64,000 nt of DNA from Cenococcum geophilum 1.58 (Eukaryota; Ascomycota; Dothideomycetes; Gloniales; Gloniaceae), in contig KV748176.1 of NCBI GenBank assembly GCA_001692895.1, positions 3,749,092 through 3,813,091 of the forward strand. Reading direction: 5' to 3'. Shown here one piece after another: positions 33,801 to 48,300 of the stretch (the stretch's first letter is position 1; each line of letters begins with the position of its first letter). The notes beneath the pieces are model-generated. The model ran no database searches, had not been told where the DNA came from, and worked only from the letters and a program-made list of their open reading frames with translations. The position numbers were made by a program, and so were the translations under genes.

Positions 33801-36385
33801 NTNTTAAGCTTTCTTATTACATATCTTTTGCTATTTAATTATGCCTTAATATCTAGATCTAGCTGTATTTAGATGGGGATATAGTCTAAAGCAAGTGCCT
33901 ATTCTTCTTTAGGGTTGCACCTTTTAAGTCTTTGGTATAGGCCTTTGTCTATAAATATAAGGTTAATTATGCTTCTGGCGGTGCCTTATTGCTATATAAT
34001 TGCTCCTAGGGGGGTAGCTAGCTTAAGGCCCTAAGTGTTTATAGCTTTTAGTAGGCACTCTGCCTGTCGTTCGGCAGCAATATAGATACCCTCCTACCGC
34101 GGGTAGTGGAGGTTTATGTCTCCTAATAGGATAGACTCTATATCTTTGGTTTCTAGTAAGCTTATTGCCAATATAATATTCTCTATTTATAGGACCCCTT
34201 TAACCCTAGGGTTATATACATTAATAATCTGAACCGGTCCCCTATATATCTGGATTATTATAACTATAATATCTAGGTTAACTGCCTACTATAACTATAA
34301 GGATAGGCTGATAGCCTTACTAATTATAAAGCACACGCGTGTAGCTGCTTTTGGTTTATATAGGAGCTGGAATCCTTAGGGGCAGTATATTAATTATATG
34401 TAGGCATTATAATATGGCTCTTATATAGTAAGGATGTGGTATTTCTCTAGGTCTAAGATATCTAGCAAGGGCCTTATAAGACGGTGGTTTGTGTTGCCGC
34501 AGTTATACTATATAATGGATAGGTGGCGGACCCCCGGCGGGGGTCCTTCGCCTCTTCTTCGTTTCTTACTTCCTCTATTTCTACTTTCTCTAGGACATTT
34601 AGAGCTTCTATCTCTTATATCTGCATCCTAGTTACTACTTATTTTATATAGAGCTTTCTATTCCTATATCTTGTGTTCCTAATAGCGCTTCTATATCTAA
34701 ATCTATTATTATCTCCGGTTCCTCCCCTATTCTTACTAGTTGGCTATATACCCTTTAAAAGTTAGCTATAAATATTATATTTGCCGCGTTAAGTCTAATT
34801 CTTAATTATCCTAGTCTTAAGCTTGCTGTAGCTGTCTATAATAGTCTTCCTATAGGGCGTCTTCTCCCTTGTGTCCCCTATAACCCTTATATCCCTATAC
34901 AGTCTAGTAATATCGCGCGGCGACGCTTCTGGCCTATTAAGGCTTAGGATGGCTGGCCTAGCCCCCCGGTATTAAAGGTAGGAAATGCTAAAAAGGCACC
35001 TACGCCCCCCTGGCTTATCGCCTATTATTTCCATTTATATAACCTAATATACAGTTATTCCCGCAGCTGTTAAGCCCTTACCTTCCGTCTCCTGTATTTA
35101 ATACAGTCTCCTCTCTCCTACGCCTTATATATGCTTTAGTAGCAGTTTACGCATTTTATTTAGTCTTAATTTAAGCAGTTTTTTATATTATAGGGGCCTG
35201 CATAGTGGCCGCAGCACACCTATACTGCGTATATGGATTAGGTATGTCTCTATTATACATAGCGGTAGCATTATTTTAGGCGGAGTTTATAGTTATAGAG
35301 CCTTACGTTATATATAAGGCCATTTATAATAATACCTTTTTAAATAAGGAGTTTTTGCATTCCTGGTGTATATATACTAACAATAAGGAAGCCATGCGTT
35401 TAACCAGCGTCTCCCTAGCGAGTCTCTAGCAACCCTTATGTTCTTTTATTGTTCTCATTATATACTTAGTTTATATTTTCCTGTTAAAGCTATTAGATTT
35501 AGGTAATCTTAAGTCCTGGTATAAGGCGTTCCGTTTATTTTACTATCTTATATATAGTTGCCGTATTGTCCGCCTAGCGTTCCTTTTTTACCCTAAGGCT
35601 TAGGGGAACCGCTAGGACTTCGACTAAATAATCTTTATAGAGCACTTTTATGCCAATACGTTCTCCTAGCCTATCCCCTACCCTTATAGCTCATTCCTTT
35701 ACCTATTAGTCCCTTAGGGTAACTCTAATATCTCCGCTCCTAAGGTATTAGACTATAACAGCGTTATGGACCTCTTTGCGAATTTCTATAAGGACTTCTA
35801 TTTCTAATTATCCCCTAAGCCCCTCTACTTTCTCTATATTTGGTTATATTATAATTATATATCCAGATATTATCTTTAGGGGGGTAGGCTCCCTATGCTA
35901 TAGAGGCGTAGCTACGGCGGCCCAGGTACGGTTTACCGGTAGGGAGGGGTTTTATTTATTTTTAATTTTGCTTAGCCGTTAGAGGATTTAGTTAAGGGTT
36001 TGCTAAAGGGGCGCCTAAGGTACGCTAGATTAGCGGAGCCATTCTACTAGCTATATTAGTTCGTTATAGCTAACGGTCGCTCCCCTATAACTGCGGATAC
36101 TAGACGCGTCTAATAGGCTTTATATTTTATTAGATGCCTGCTTAATAGAGGTCTTTCCGTTTTATAGTATGGTATTCACCTATTCTTGTTGTGGAGGGCC
36201 ATTGCTAGGCATGGTTCTGGTGGGCGCGCGCGAGTGCGAACCACCGTCGTTTGATGTGTGTCTCCCCTACGATGCATACATCTTAGGGGGATTCTCTAGG
36301 TGTTTTTCAGGGTTCTTTTGGTTGTTTTTGGTCTTTTTGGGCCGGGTGCAGCAAGAGCTCCTTTCTACCTCTAGTAAATAACTTG
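30819..36385 (-). mobile_element. LINE (Tad1-like), inserted in Gypsy fossil 1
   Basis: A 5.57-kb non-LTR retrotransposon on the minus strand. It is flanked by a perfect 15-bp target duplication aactttactaattaa (30804-30818 and 36386-36400). Its 3' end is at the left with a TTA-repeat tail. ORF1 lies at about 36300-34700 with a CCHC zinc-knuckle region near 35280-35170. ORF2 has an apurinic-type endonuclease (LLGDINLHYP near 34130-34095), reverse transcriptase (GIP.GLPLLPILFLF near 32575-32525; FVNNTNLI, formerly FVDD-like, near 32475-32446) and a C-terminal tail near 31900. Many stops arise at former CAR/TGG codons, consistent with RIP. The first 220 nt or so of its 5' end (about 36160-36385) keep many CA/TG dinucleotides and look unmutated. 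Two N bases lie near 33801-33803. Confidence 0.9.
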
Positions 36386-37340
36386 AACTTTACTAATTAA
36401 ATAAAGCAGTTAACGGAACTATTATAAAGTAAATTAGCGTATGCTTAAATAGTATAGGAATAGTATATAAATAAAAAACGAGCTCCCGCGTAGGACTTTA
36501 AGGAAGGTAATATAGTTTACCTAAATATATAAAACCTAAAGACTTAATAACCTTTAAAGAAACTAGACTAGAAGTTTACGGGTTTATACTAAGTTAAGAA
36601 GAAACTAAGCCTATACGCTTATAAACTTAAACTACTAACTAAGATAAAAATATATCCAATATTTTACGTAAACTTACTATAACCCTTAAAGGGTAAACCT
36701 ATAACTTACAAAGTACCACTACTACCTCCTATAATTATTAACAACGGCAACGGTTTTTACTTTATTAACTTAATTAACGATATATAATAGAAGACATAAT
36801 CTAAATAATTTAAACTTCTTATTAAATAGGAAGAATATAAAATATAAACTTAGGAAACCTATAACTAGATTAAAACTAATACGCCTTTCTTAGTAAAAGA
36901 ATTCTATAAGGACTATCCTTTGCGGCCTACTTTAGCTAAATAGACATAATATAAAAGTAAATAATTGCCACCTAATATAAATATATAAAACATAATAGTA
37001 GGAAGCTTAAAATTAAAAAAGACTTAAAATACGTTATAACGTTTATAATACGGTTATATAATACGCAAGATATTAAGGAACTTTAACCGCCAATTAAAGT
37101 TATCTAATTGGTTAGATTTGCCTTACTAAGACCTACTATAAAGATATTAGTTCTACTTACCGCCTTAACTAAGCTAATAGCGATTTTTTATCCCGGGGAT
37201 AAAAAATCCTAATTAGTCTATTTAACGATAGAATCGGCAAAACCCTATACTGCCACCCGACGCGAAAATACGACACGCAATAAGTTATAAGTCTTAACTA
37301 AAATTAAATTATTTGGACCTTTAGCTAAAAGGGGGGGTAC

Positions 37341-37643
37341 TATAACGGGACTAGCCCAGTTACAGTAGGAATGTCTTAGTAAAACACTTAATAGATAAAT
37401 TCCAACGCTTTAACCAAAATCTGCTAAATTAATCGAATTACCAAAGTCTATTAAAGACCGCGTGTATATATACGCACGCATTAACCACCAAGCCCCTAAC
37501 TATATAATTATATAATTCTCTTATTATTCCTTTCTCTTCTTTACGCAACGTCTTGTTCTTAGCGAGAGCTATATACCCTTAGATTTAGATAGAATTTATA
37601 TTATTCCTTTAAATCTTCCCTAAAGTCTCTCCGCGCCCTTATA
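37341..37643 (+). repeat. 3' LTR of Gypsy fossil 1
   Basis: Second copy of the 303-bp LTR, preceded by the polypurine tract and followed directly by the AGATT target duplication. Confidence 0.94.
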
Positions 37644-37648
37644 AGATT

Positions 37649-39308
37649 AGAAGTCTAGTGCTTTATATATAGGAGACGTATAGGAACGATCTGGAACTGC
37701 GATAAAATGACTAAGACAAAAAAGCACGGGCATATTAGCGACCTATGCGTAGCCACCGCCATAAAGAATAAATTAACGACACTTACTAAGCTCTCTATGC
37801 GGGAATAGTGGTCGGTAAGCAGCGACGAGGAGGCGGGTACGTAGTATAGTAAGACAAAGGATAAAAGGAAGGACTATAGCACACTAGGAACGGTAAAGAA
37901 AAATCTTTTATATTTCGTTTACTATATTTATAATAGTCTATACTATTATTCTCGCATTTATTAGAGCTACCTTTAAGTTTATAATAATGGCAACAGTACC
38001 AGTAAAGGGATTATTAGGAATGTTAGGCCTATTCTATAACAATAGTAAGGGCGCTAAAAAGGGAGAGGAAAGTAAGTAGCCTATTAAACTGTAAAGCTCT
38101 CCTAAACCAGGGCATGTAATACTAACTTTAACTCCCGTAATATTAGGGACCAATAACCCTTAATAGATAGAGGATAAGGGTTATAAGGTCCACTTACCTA
38201 TCCCCAGAGAAACTATAGGTTTATTACCTCCTACTAAACTACTAATAGAACGAGATAAGGTATATATTATAGCCCAGCCTATACCGGCTCTGGGAACCCC
38301 TAGGATTTTTTACTTTATGGCATAAAACGTATTACAATTTATTAAATAGTATAAGCGGCTATATATCTAGCACTGTGTTACGGATAATAAGAAGTATTAA
38401 GGACTTCTGAAGTATTATAACTATTAGATAGGGATATAAATCTAAAGTCTGCCTAAGTTTACTATTAGTAACTAGATGGAACTTATAGAAAAGCTTAGGA
38501 TAGACTACTAAGGAAGTAACTACTTTTAATAAGTTAAAATGGTAGAATTCTTAGAAGCTTATATACTATAGTATAGAAATAATCCACTTAGTAGTATACG
38601 CGAATACTATAGGTAGTTTACGTTAATCTCCTAGAAGGTTACTAAGGCTAGTAATTTAGAAAACTGCGAATGAGGGTACTGGTTTATAAAAGGACTCCTA
38701 TTTAAATACTAAAGATATATAATAACTAAAATAGGAGCTAACCCTAATAGGCGAGAGTCTTTTAACTTTTACCTGCTAAGGAGAGCTGTAGAAAATAGGC
38801 TTAATTTGTATAAAGGCGCCGATTAGTTATTAATAATAAATTCTAAGGAATAAGGCCTTTATTAGCTAGTTGGACAATTTTATAATTAGTAACTAGCTAT
38901 AATAAACTAAAGAGATGCTGCCCTTTAACTATCTATAGTCTTTTAGCTAAGTAAGTTAGCAAATACCTATTAAACGACTTAGGAAATAGATCCTAAACTA
39001 GAGAAACTTACTAATTAACTTTAGAAGCTTAATCTTAAGACGGTTAAATTAGCAAACGTTATATCTTTAATGCCATTCCTAAATAGGATTTGCTAAGATC
39101 TAATACGGTATATATAGCTCCTAAATAGGGCGTTAATGTATTAAGAATAAATGGACCTATAACCGGCACTAGGTAATAATAGACCGCAGCCGCCCTATAA
39201 GGGAGCGCTATAAGAACGATATAAGCTAGGCCTAGGAAGGTATAGAGGGCTAAGGAACTTTAGCGTATACTAAATATAAAATTAGACGTATTATAGATAT
39301 AGGGGTGC
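37649..39308 (+). mobile_element. Older retroelement, left part (gag region)
   Basis: From about 37980 (MATVPVKGLLGMLG...) the plus strand reads as a fungal retrotransposon gag region, broken in many places by RIP-type change: segments such as NPLSSIREYYR, NCEWGYWFIKGL and RRAVENRLNLYKGAD are typical. It is interrupted at 39313 by Gypsy fossil 2. The right part resumes at 54058. Family beyond retroelement with gag and protease is not settled. Confidence 0.7.
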
Positions 39309-39313
39309 CTATT

Positions 39314-39631
39314 TATAACGGAATCCCCTAAGAAGTACATATCCGATAAGACGGTAGGAGGTTTTATCTATGTCCTATCTATATTCCAGAAGACACAGTT
39401 AGATAGGTTAGGGGCGAAAGGTTTTACTAGTGTCTTAAAAAAACATATAGGAAGCTGGTTCCCCTCTAAAGAAGAACTAGCAATTAGTCTCTAAATAGAA
39501 GTGGTTAGAAGCATTTATCCTTTAATACGTAAAACTTATTCTACCTTTAACTTACCTTTAACTTACCTTCTACTTACCAGTAACACTGTCGATTAGATAA
39601 TTATACGTTTCGGTTAAACTAGCCTCTTATA
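39314..39631 (+). repeat. 5' LTR of Gypsy fossil 2
   Basis: Starts tataacggaatccccta and ends agcctcttata; pairs with 53734-54052. Contains a doubled ctttaacttac unit. The differences I see between copies are transitions. Confidence 0.94.
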
Positions 39632-42124
39632 ATTCTAATTATTTATAATCCGTTAGGAACGTACGGCTATTAATTAATAATAACGGACTATACTCCTGTA
39701 CCCTATAAAGCAACGCCCTTACCGTAAGAGGCTTAAAGAGTCTCCCTAGAGGAGCGCATTCCCTCTTCTTACGAAGAAGCCACGGCTGGTTTGTCTAACC
39801 TTGCGAGACCCTTAGAAACGATTACCGCTAGGGAGTTATTAGAGCGGTCGCTATACAAGACCCTATAAAAAAATAAAGGAGTTAGAGATATAATTAAGAT
39901 AAGCATATTAAGACTATTAAGAACAATTATAAGGACAATTAGGGGAAGTATAGACACCCTAGACATAAAGCGGACTTAAAGGGGTAACGCTATACTATAC
40001 TATAACGTTAGAAAAACCTAAATTCCGTATAAAGGAACCTAATAAGTACTATAGTAATAGTCTTCGGAACTATAATCGTTTTATCCAATAATATAAAACT
40101 AAGTTTTGGCTAGATCCGAAACGTTACTCTAATAAGTATAATTAGACACTAATTGCTTCTACCTTCCTGCGTGGCACCATTAAGAGTTTATAAACACGCT
40201 ATAAGAAGAAACTTACTATACCCTTTAAATTTAGCGAACTTAGGACCTAGTTAGTTAATTAGGTCTAAGACCCTACTAATTAAGGGATAGACTACAACTA
40301 GTAATACCATAACGCTAAACAGCGGGATAGTTAGACTGTGGTCTAGTTCGTAAACTACTTAGAAGAACTAGAAGATAATATACCCTACTTAGATCTATAG
40401 GATAACGCTATATAACTTTACTAGCTACTCGCTAAGCTATAACTTAAGATTTAATAGGCTATATAAGAGAAGGGCGAAATTTCTACCTCTTAAGAAAAGC
40501 TTATCTCTAAAGCTACTTAAATTAAGAGTACTAAAAGAGACTATTTAGGCAAGTAAAAGAAATAAGACGCTAACGATAAAGAGTGTAGGACTAGACCTAG
40601 CTTTAATAATAGGGGTAGATTCCGACCTAACCGCTCTATAGAAAGATAACGCGAGTAGGCCTCGCAGCCCTAGAGCAATGCTAGTTAACCCTAAAATAAT
40701 AATAGGTAGAGACCTAATCCGCAGGAGGGGAACCGGGAGACATATACCTATTATAACTGCGGCAAAAAGGGCTATATAAGCCGCTTCTGCCGGTAGAAAA
40801 AGTAAGAGTCGGCCTAATCGGGAAAAGAGATAGCCTAGTAGATCTTTACTCCCTTATACTAGGCTAGTAAGAAAAAGAGGGAGTAAACTGCTGCATAGTT
40901 ATTCCTGTCTCTATTTAAGTTAATAATAAATAGGTAACGCGAGACTGCCTTATGGACAGCGGCGCGAGTATAGGGTTTATTTCTTAATTACTGGTAAAGG
41001 AATTAGATTTAAACCTTAGCGGCTTATAGGTGCGCACTGTTTAAAGCATTAGAGGCTACTAAATTCCATACTATAGGGAACAGGCTTTTTCTATGGCCAG
41101 CCAGGACCGCGATGGTCTATAGAACACGCAGAAGATGCGCTTCTGTGCCGCAGAAATTAAGGGGTATAACCTTATTTTAGGATACCTATGGCTTCGCTAA
41201 GTCAATCTAGACATTAATTGGCCTTTGGCCTTGTATTAACATCGGAAGTCTTAACCGCGCATTATAGTTAAAGATTAAGAGACTTTCTTAAACTATATAT
41301 AAGAAAAAGGGTAGGCATATACTATGTATACTACTCTTAACACCAAGAACGGGGACACAGGATATTCATTTTTGGATATCCGGCTATATGCAGTTAAGGA
41401 ATTAGAGATTCTATAGGAATATATAGACTTAGAGGATGTTTCTAATAAAGAGGCTGTATAAACCTTACCCGACCCTATATTAGTTAAGTATAAGATAGAT
41501 ATAGGGGATAAATAACCTCCTTTTGGACCACTATATAACCTATTAGAAAATAAGCTAGTAGTACTACGTCAATATATAGTAGATAATTTTTAGAGAGAAT
41601 AGATTTGGCCCTTTATAAGCCTAGCAGGGGCACTAATTATATTTATACCTAAGAAGAACGGGACCCTTCGCCTCTATGTCGACTATTAGGCGCTAAATAA
41701 GATTACTATAAAAAATCGCTACCTATTACCCTTAATAGGGGAGCTTATTAATAGGCTATTAGGCGTAAAGATATTTATAAAATTAGATCTAAAAGCTATA
41801 TACTATTAAATCTAGATTAAAGCCGGCGATAAGTGGAAAACGGCATTTTAAATATGGTACGGCCACTTTAAGTACATAGTAATACTATTTAGGCTTACTA
41901 ACGCACCAGCGACATTTCAGGCCTATATTAATAAGGCATTGTCGGGCCTATTAGATATAATATATATAGTCTACCTTAATAACATTATAGTCTACTTTAA
42001 TAACTATAAAGTATATACGCACTACGTGCAAATAGTACTAGAAAGACTATAGGAATATAAGCTCTATATAAACCTAAAAAAGTACACATTCTATGCTACT
42101 AGCATTAATTTTTTAGGCTTTATT

Positions 42125-42308
42125 TGTCACGGCACTAACCTAACATATACTGTTCCATACTGTCTTGTACTGTTTCCTACTATTAGCTGGCCCACCACTA
42201 GTGCCTTGGCGGCTGGCCCTACTATTTATATATAATACCCCCTTTTTACCTTCTCCTCTTTATACCACAACGTAGTTATTCAGTCTACTTTATTACAGCA
42301 CTATAACA
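42125..42308 (+). repeat. 5' LTR of Gypsy fossil 3
   Basis: 184 bp, tgtcacggcactaacc to ctataaca: intact TG...CA ends. Pairs with 48852-49035. Keeps a GC-rich core (cttggcggctggccctac) and looks less altered than the element body. Confidence 0.95.
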
Positions 42309-45300
42309 GTTTGTAGTATCTTTAATTTACACCCCATCGCGATCACTAATTCCCTATACCCTAGCCAATTAACCTCCGCCCCAAAGTAATCGCGACCTAC
42401 GCACGCCTCTGCTAAAACCAACACGTCCCCAGCACAGTCCTAGAACGATCCTTAGTTTTTACCCAGCGCCTAGATAGGCGATACTAACGACGCTAAAATG
42501 GCCGAAACCTAGAACCCCCGCGACGTTTTTGTAGACCTCTTTATATAAATATACCCTAATATCGCGTAGATAATCCGCCGCTCCCTACCGTACCCTAAGA
42601 CCTTTAAGCCTAGTAAAGCGTACCTTACCCTTACTAACTATACCAACGAGTTCCTTAACAATATTAAAGTAGGACTATAGTGTATATATAACATAAACAC
42701 CGCTAATAAGAAAGCTAACAAAAACCTTAGTGCCCTTATTGCTTCCTAAATAGGAACTATTAACTCCTAGGTAGAGACTATCGCTATTCTAAAACAATTA
42801 ACCCCTATAACAACGGTAGTAACCTAGTAGAAAAAACGGAGGTTTAAAGACCTACTAATATTTAGTGGAAAAGGCACCCCGCTAGAACAATAAGCTAATT
42901 TTAAGACCTAGTATATTAAGATTAAGGGAGTCTTTAACCGCGACTGGGACTACTTTAACACAGTTTAGTCCTAGATCCTTTATATCTCGGATATACTAGA
43001 GGATAAGGCCTATAAGTTTATTAAGTAGGGTCTAGAGCTTATATATAAGAACCCAAACAATATATCTACATAGAAATGGCCCGCTAAGGAAGATATACTT
43101 AAAGACCTTACTACCTACTATAAGGTCCTTAATATAACCCAGGTTGTAAAGAATAAGCTTAACCATTTCCCCTAGGGCGAGCGTAATTACTAGTCCTAAA
43201 ACGAAGAGCTTAATAAGCTAATAGCCTACGCCAAAAAAATAAATAAATAGAAGGTGGACTTACTCCGGAAGTTTATCTCTCTAAAGATGGAAGAGCTAGT
43301 ACTTAAACTTGCCTATAAAATTAATAATAACGACTATATAGGTTAGAGTAAGCAAATAGATATATTTACTAAGAACCTCGCGAACCATGCACACCGAGCT
43401 AACCTTAAGAAGAACGCTAACCACCACCTACCTACTTAAGCCCCTGCCCCTATATTAACCCTAACCCTAGCAGTAACTAAAGAACCTATAGACCTTAATA
43501 GAATCTTAGATATGGAGCGTAAGCGCCGCTTTAATAATAGACTATACCTTACCTATAGCCTACCTGGCCACTAAAAGGACGCCTATAACCCCGCTAAGAC
43601 AGTAAACCTAGTCCCAATGCTACTCCGTTAAATAACGCGAACTAATAACCGCGGACGCGGTGACTATAGAGTCCATTATAGACGCGGCGACCGCGGAGCC
43701 TATTATAGCCGCGGCAGACAACCCCCCCCTTTAACCCTACGGCTTAGTTACTCCAAACAATACCCTATATAGGAGCTCAGCCCGTTAACAACGCCTAGTA
43801 TTAGTAACTCTGCGCTAACGAATACGAACACGGCTATGTTATTAGTGAGGTATCGTCTTCCTATACCCCAACAAACACTAATACTAACACCGCCAGCCAG
43901 ACGGACACTGGACCGCCCCGCTAAAACAGCCCTATACCCTAGTCGTTAAAAGGTAAACCCTTAGACTAAGTTATATTTAAGGGTCTAAACTATATAAGGA
44001 GGAAGATAAGAAGATTAGGTCCCTATTACTAGATTAATTAGTCCTTTCTATTAGTAAACTGCTACTTAATCTTAGATCAGCAAATAGTAATAAGAAATTA
44101 ATCCTTATTTAAACCTAACTCTCCTTACTACGTAACCTATACCCCTAAGTCTATATTAATACAGTAAGCCTAGTAGACTCCGGTAGTACTATAATGGCAT
44201 TTATTAACGCAGAGTCTATTATAAGAAAGTATAACGTTATAATTAAGAAGCTGCTAGCACCTAGGCCACTACGCCTTACAGATAGTATCCTAACTTCGCT
44301 TGTTATGGACTACTTTACCGCCCAAATGTTAATTAGCCTCTATACTAAAGCTATACTCTTTTTCGTCACCAAACTCTCGCCTACTACCCCAATTATTCTA
44401 AACATGCCTTAGCTTTAAAAGCACAAGCCTCGCCCCAGCTTTAGGAAGCTTAAGATCCGCTTTAACTCAGACTACTACTCTAGGCACTGCCTCCCGTAGG
44501 GGATAACCAACAGTAGTAGGGATGCCCCGCGTAGATACTCGGCACTACTAAGCCTAGTGCCTAAGACTATATATAAAGCCCTAATAGTAGAAGACGTTCC
44601 TAATAAAGGGGAGCTTATATAGCTGTAAAGTAATAAGATAGTAAAAGACCGGACTACCCTAGTACTTAAGACCGAAATAATGGACTAGCTAGCCTCGCCA
44701 AGACCAAGAAAGAAAGTCCGCTTTGCGCCGCTACTACTAAGAGTCTAACGCCAACCTAGACACCCTTTAAACCCTAGCCGCCTAGCCTAATACCTAGAAC
44801 TAAGCTATATACCATACACATACACTACAGCTCGCGTTATAGCAAGGACTGGCCATAAAACTACTAAGACCCAGATAATAGAAACCGAGCCATTATAACG
44901 CCTAACCTTATACCCACTCCCCGCACGCCTTGTGTAAGGCCGCCGCCTAGGAACCGCCCCTAAGAGCCGACTAAGACAAGCTAGCCCCGCCACAACGTCG
45001 GGAGAAGACCAAATACGCCCTAATCTGGACGATATTATAAATGTACACGCCGTAAACTTCGCCCAGTTTTATAAATAAAAAAGCGTAAAGGTAATAAGGA
45101 TCTATATAATAGAGCTAGTAGAACTAATAAAATAAGAAAAGCACCGATAGCTGCTTAAGGAACTGCCTATAGGCTTAATAGAGGTACCGAACCTATTAAA
45201 AGAATCCTTCCACCGGCTAGTAGAAGGTAACTATATAATAGAGGAAGCCCGTAAGGCGCTACCCCCCTATTTCTACGACTTCCTTAAGATAAATTTAAAA

Positions 45301-48300
45301 ACTAAGCCCGAGCTTCTACGCCGGAAGATAATTAACACTAATATTAAGAAATTCCTAAAAGGCAAACCAGGATTAACCCGTAAGAACATTTTATAACGCC
45401 TACTAAAGGAGGTTTATAAATATATTAAGCACTTCCTCCCTAAGAATATAGATAAGCTGCCCCCTTACCAACCATAGGACTATAAAATTAAGATCATCCC
45501 CGGAAACTAGGCCCTATACTATAAAAATAGACCACTCTTACCTGCTAAACTTAGGTGTGTAAACAAGTGGATTAATAAAATGCTAGATAAGGGTTTTATC
45601 TACAAATTAATCTTACTAGCTACCGTACCACTCCTCCTTACTACTAAGCCTGGCGGCGGTATATAAATCTACTATAACTACTAAGGCCTAAATATAGTTA
45701 CTATTAAGAATCGGTACCTATTACTACTAATCCGTAAGACACTTAACGCACTTTATAGTGCCAAGTACTTTATAAAACTTAATATAATTACTACGTTTAA
45801 CTAGATCCGGATTACGGAGGGCTATAAGTAGCTTATAGCATTTATTACCCGGTTTGGACTCTATAAGATACTAGTTATACTATTTAGCCTCTATAATACA
45901 CCCGCTATATTCTAGAACTATATTAACTATATTTTATATAACGCCCTTAACAACTACTATACTGCCTACCTTAATAACGTCCTTGTCTTTTCTAAAACAC
46001 GCGCCAAGTATACTAAGTATATAAATAAAGTCATCTAAAGACTCGGCAATACTAGACTTTAGATTAATATTAATAAGTCTAAGTTCTACTCTACTAAAAC
46101 AAAATACCTCGGCTTAATTATCTTAACTAATAGCATAACTATGGACCCTAAGAAGGTATAGGCCTTATAGAAATAGAAGGACCTAACGTCAATTAAAGAA
46201 CTATAACAATTTCTCGGCTTCGCGAACTTCTACTAATAATTTATCTAAGGCTACTCTGCCATCGCTACACCAATAACAAAACTCCTAAAGAAGGATATTA
46301 GATGGCTATAGGGACTAGAATAAGCTAAATCGTTTAAGGCCCTTAAGAGAGCCTTTACTTTAGCACTAGTACTAGCATACTACGACTATATAAAGAAAAA
46401 AGTGGTAGAGATAAACGTATTAAATTAGGCTTCTAGTGGAGTCCTTTCCTAGTATAGCGATGATAGTAAATTAAGACCGGTTATATTCTTCTCCGTAAAG
46501 TACTCTACGCTAAAGTATAACTATAAGATCTATAATAAAGAACTCTTAGCTATTATTAAGGCTTTAGAGAAATAGCGCCCTAAGCTATAAGGGACTAAGG
46601 AGCTATTTAAAATTATCACTAACTATAAGAACCTATAGACGTTTATAACTACTAAGTAGCTAAATTAGCGCTAAGTTTAGTAGGCAGAGTTCCTTTTACA
46701 GTTTAACTTTATAATTATATATAGACCTAGTAGTAAAGCCACGCTCCCTAACGCCCTAAGCTAGCTGCTAGGAATAAGACCTAAGGATACTAATAATAAA
46801 CACCTCCGCTACCGAGCCCAAGTCGTTATACCGCCCTAGAAAGTTAACCCTATAATCTTAGAAGAATTACTATATAAGTCCCATAACTTTAATAACGCGG
46901 AGTTTATAGCCGCTCTAGACCCTAAAATAGCCGAAAAGTCACTAAATAAGCTAATCTAGTTAGGATACTAGGAGAACAAACTCGTAAAAGATATAGCGGC
47001 GGCCCTGTAAGATTGGAAAGCTCACCATTAGCTAAAGAAGATTAGGAAATTACTCCATTGTAATAAGTTAGAATATAGTATTATTAACGGACAGATCTAC
47101 TTTCGCTAACGCCTCTTTGTCCTTAACGCCCTAGACCTCCGCCTAGAAGTTATCCACTAATCTTATAGTAGCGGCCCCGCTAGTTACCCTAGCCGGGTTA
47201 AGACCCTTAACCTCCTAAACTAAATATACTAGTAGCTAGGAATCTCCTAGTTTACGGCTACCTTTATTAAAGACTATACTCTATACTTTCGCACTAAGAC
47301 CCCCTATTCTACCCCGCCTAGTTTCCTAAAGCTATTAGAACTACCCGCTTGCCTATAAATAGATATTTTAATTAACTATATTATAACGCTGCCGGTATGC
47401 CAACGCTACGGCAAGGTATATAAACATATTCTTGTTATTATAGACTGCCTAACTAAAATGCGACACCTTATTCTAGTAACAGGACTCTTAATAGAGGAGC
47501 TAGTTAATAGCTTTATTAACAACGTGTATAAGCTCTACGGTGCACTAAGCACGATTATCTCCAATCGCGGTATATAATTTATTAGCAACTTCTAGTAATA
47601 ACTAAGTAAACGCCTTAAGACAACCTTATAACTAAGCTTAGCCTAGCACCTAGAAACGGACGGCTAAACCAAAATTATTAACGCCGCTATAAATAAGTAC
47701 CTTTATGCTTTTGTTAGCTTTATATAGGACGACTAAGTTAACTACCTACCGCTTACCAAGTTTACTATAAATAACTAAGTTAATAAGAGCACAGGCATCT
47801 CCCTATTCTTTATAAACTATAGCTTTAACCCTCGCCTTAGAATTAAGCCTGCTGGCCCCCGCCTACTAACACTATTAGCATAAGCAAAGAAGGAGTTCTT
47901 TCGCGTAGACTTTATGGCCAACCGCTTTAAGCGGATATTAACATAGCTTAAGGCCCTAGCCTAGATTTTATAGTAACGCTATAAAGACAACGCTAATACC
48001 CATAGGGATAAGAGCGCGTTATTCTATAAAGGCGATATAGTTATAGTTAGCTTAAAAAATATAAAGATAAATAGACCTAAGAAGAAATAGGACAATAAAT
48101 AGGACGGCCTGTACCCCGTACTCGCAGTATACTAAGGGGCAGTTATAGTAAACCTTCTAAACTATATCCGAGTAAACAAATCCTTCTATATATTTAAGGT
48201 CCGCCTCTAAGCTGCTAAAGAGATCCCTAGCTAAGCAAATATTAATATTATAGAGCGCCGTAATATACAAGGACGAGTAGCAGAGAGAGATAATAACGGC

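Larger units (their letters stand above)
26105..37643 (+). mobile_element. Ty3/Gypsy chromovirus fossil 1 (split by a LINE)
   Basis: Bounded by 303-bp LTRs (26105-26407 and 37341-37643) and a perfect 5-bp target duplication AGATT (26100-26104, 37644-37648). Parts in Gypsy order on the plus strand: gag (about 26500-27500), protease (about 27700), reverse transcriptase (about 28470-29100), RNase H (about 29330-29600), integrase (from about 29950 into the LINE boundary and on from 36401) and a chromodomain-like end (about 36790-36930). A G-run polypurine tract (aaaaggggggg) precedes the 3' LTR. The element is broken throughout by RIP-type change, with dozens of breaks. Excluding the LINE it is about 5.95 kb. 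The LTRs differ by transitions, so age cannot be read from them simply. Confidence 0.95.

Noticed and set aside
44194-44412. 72-codon open frame as a host gene
   Set aside because: Lies in the protease region of Gypsy fossil 3.
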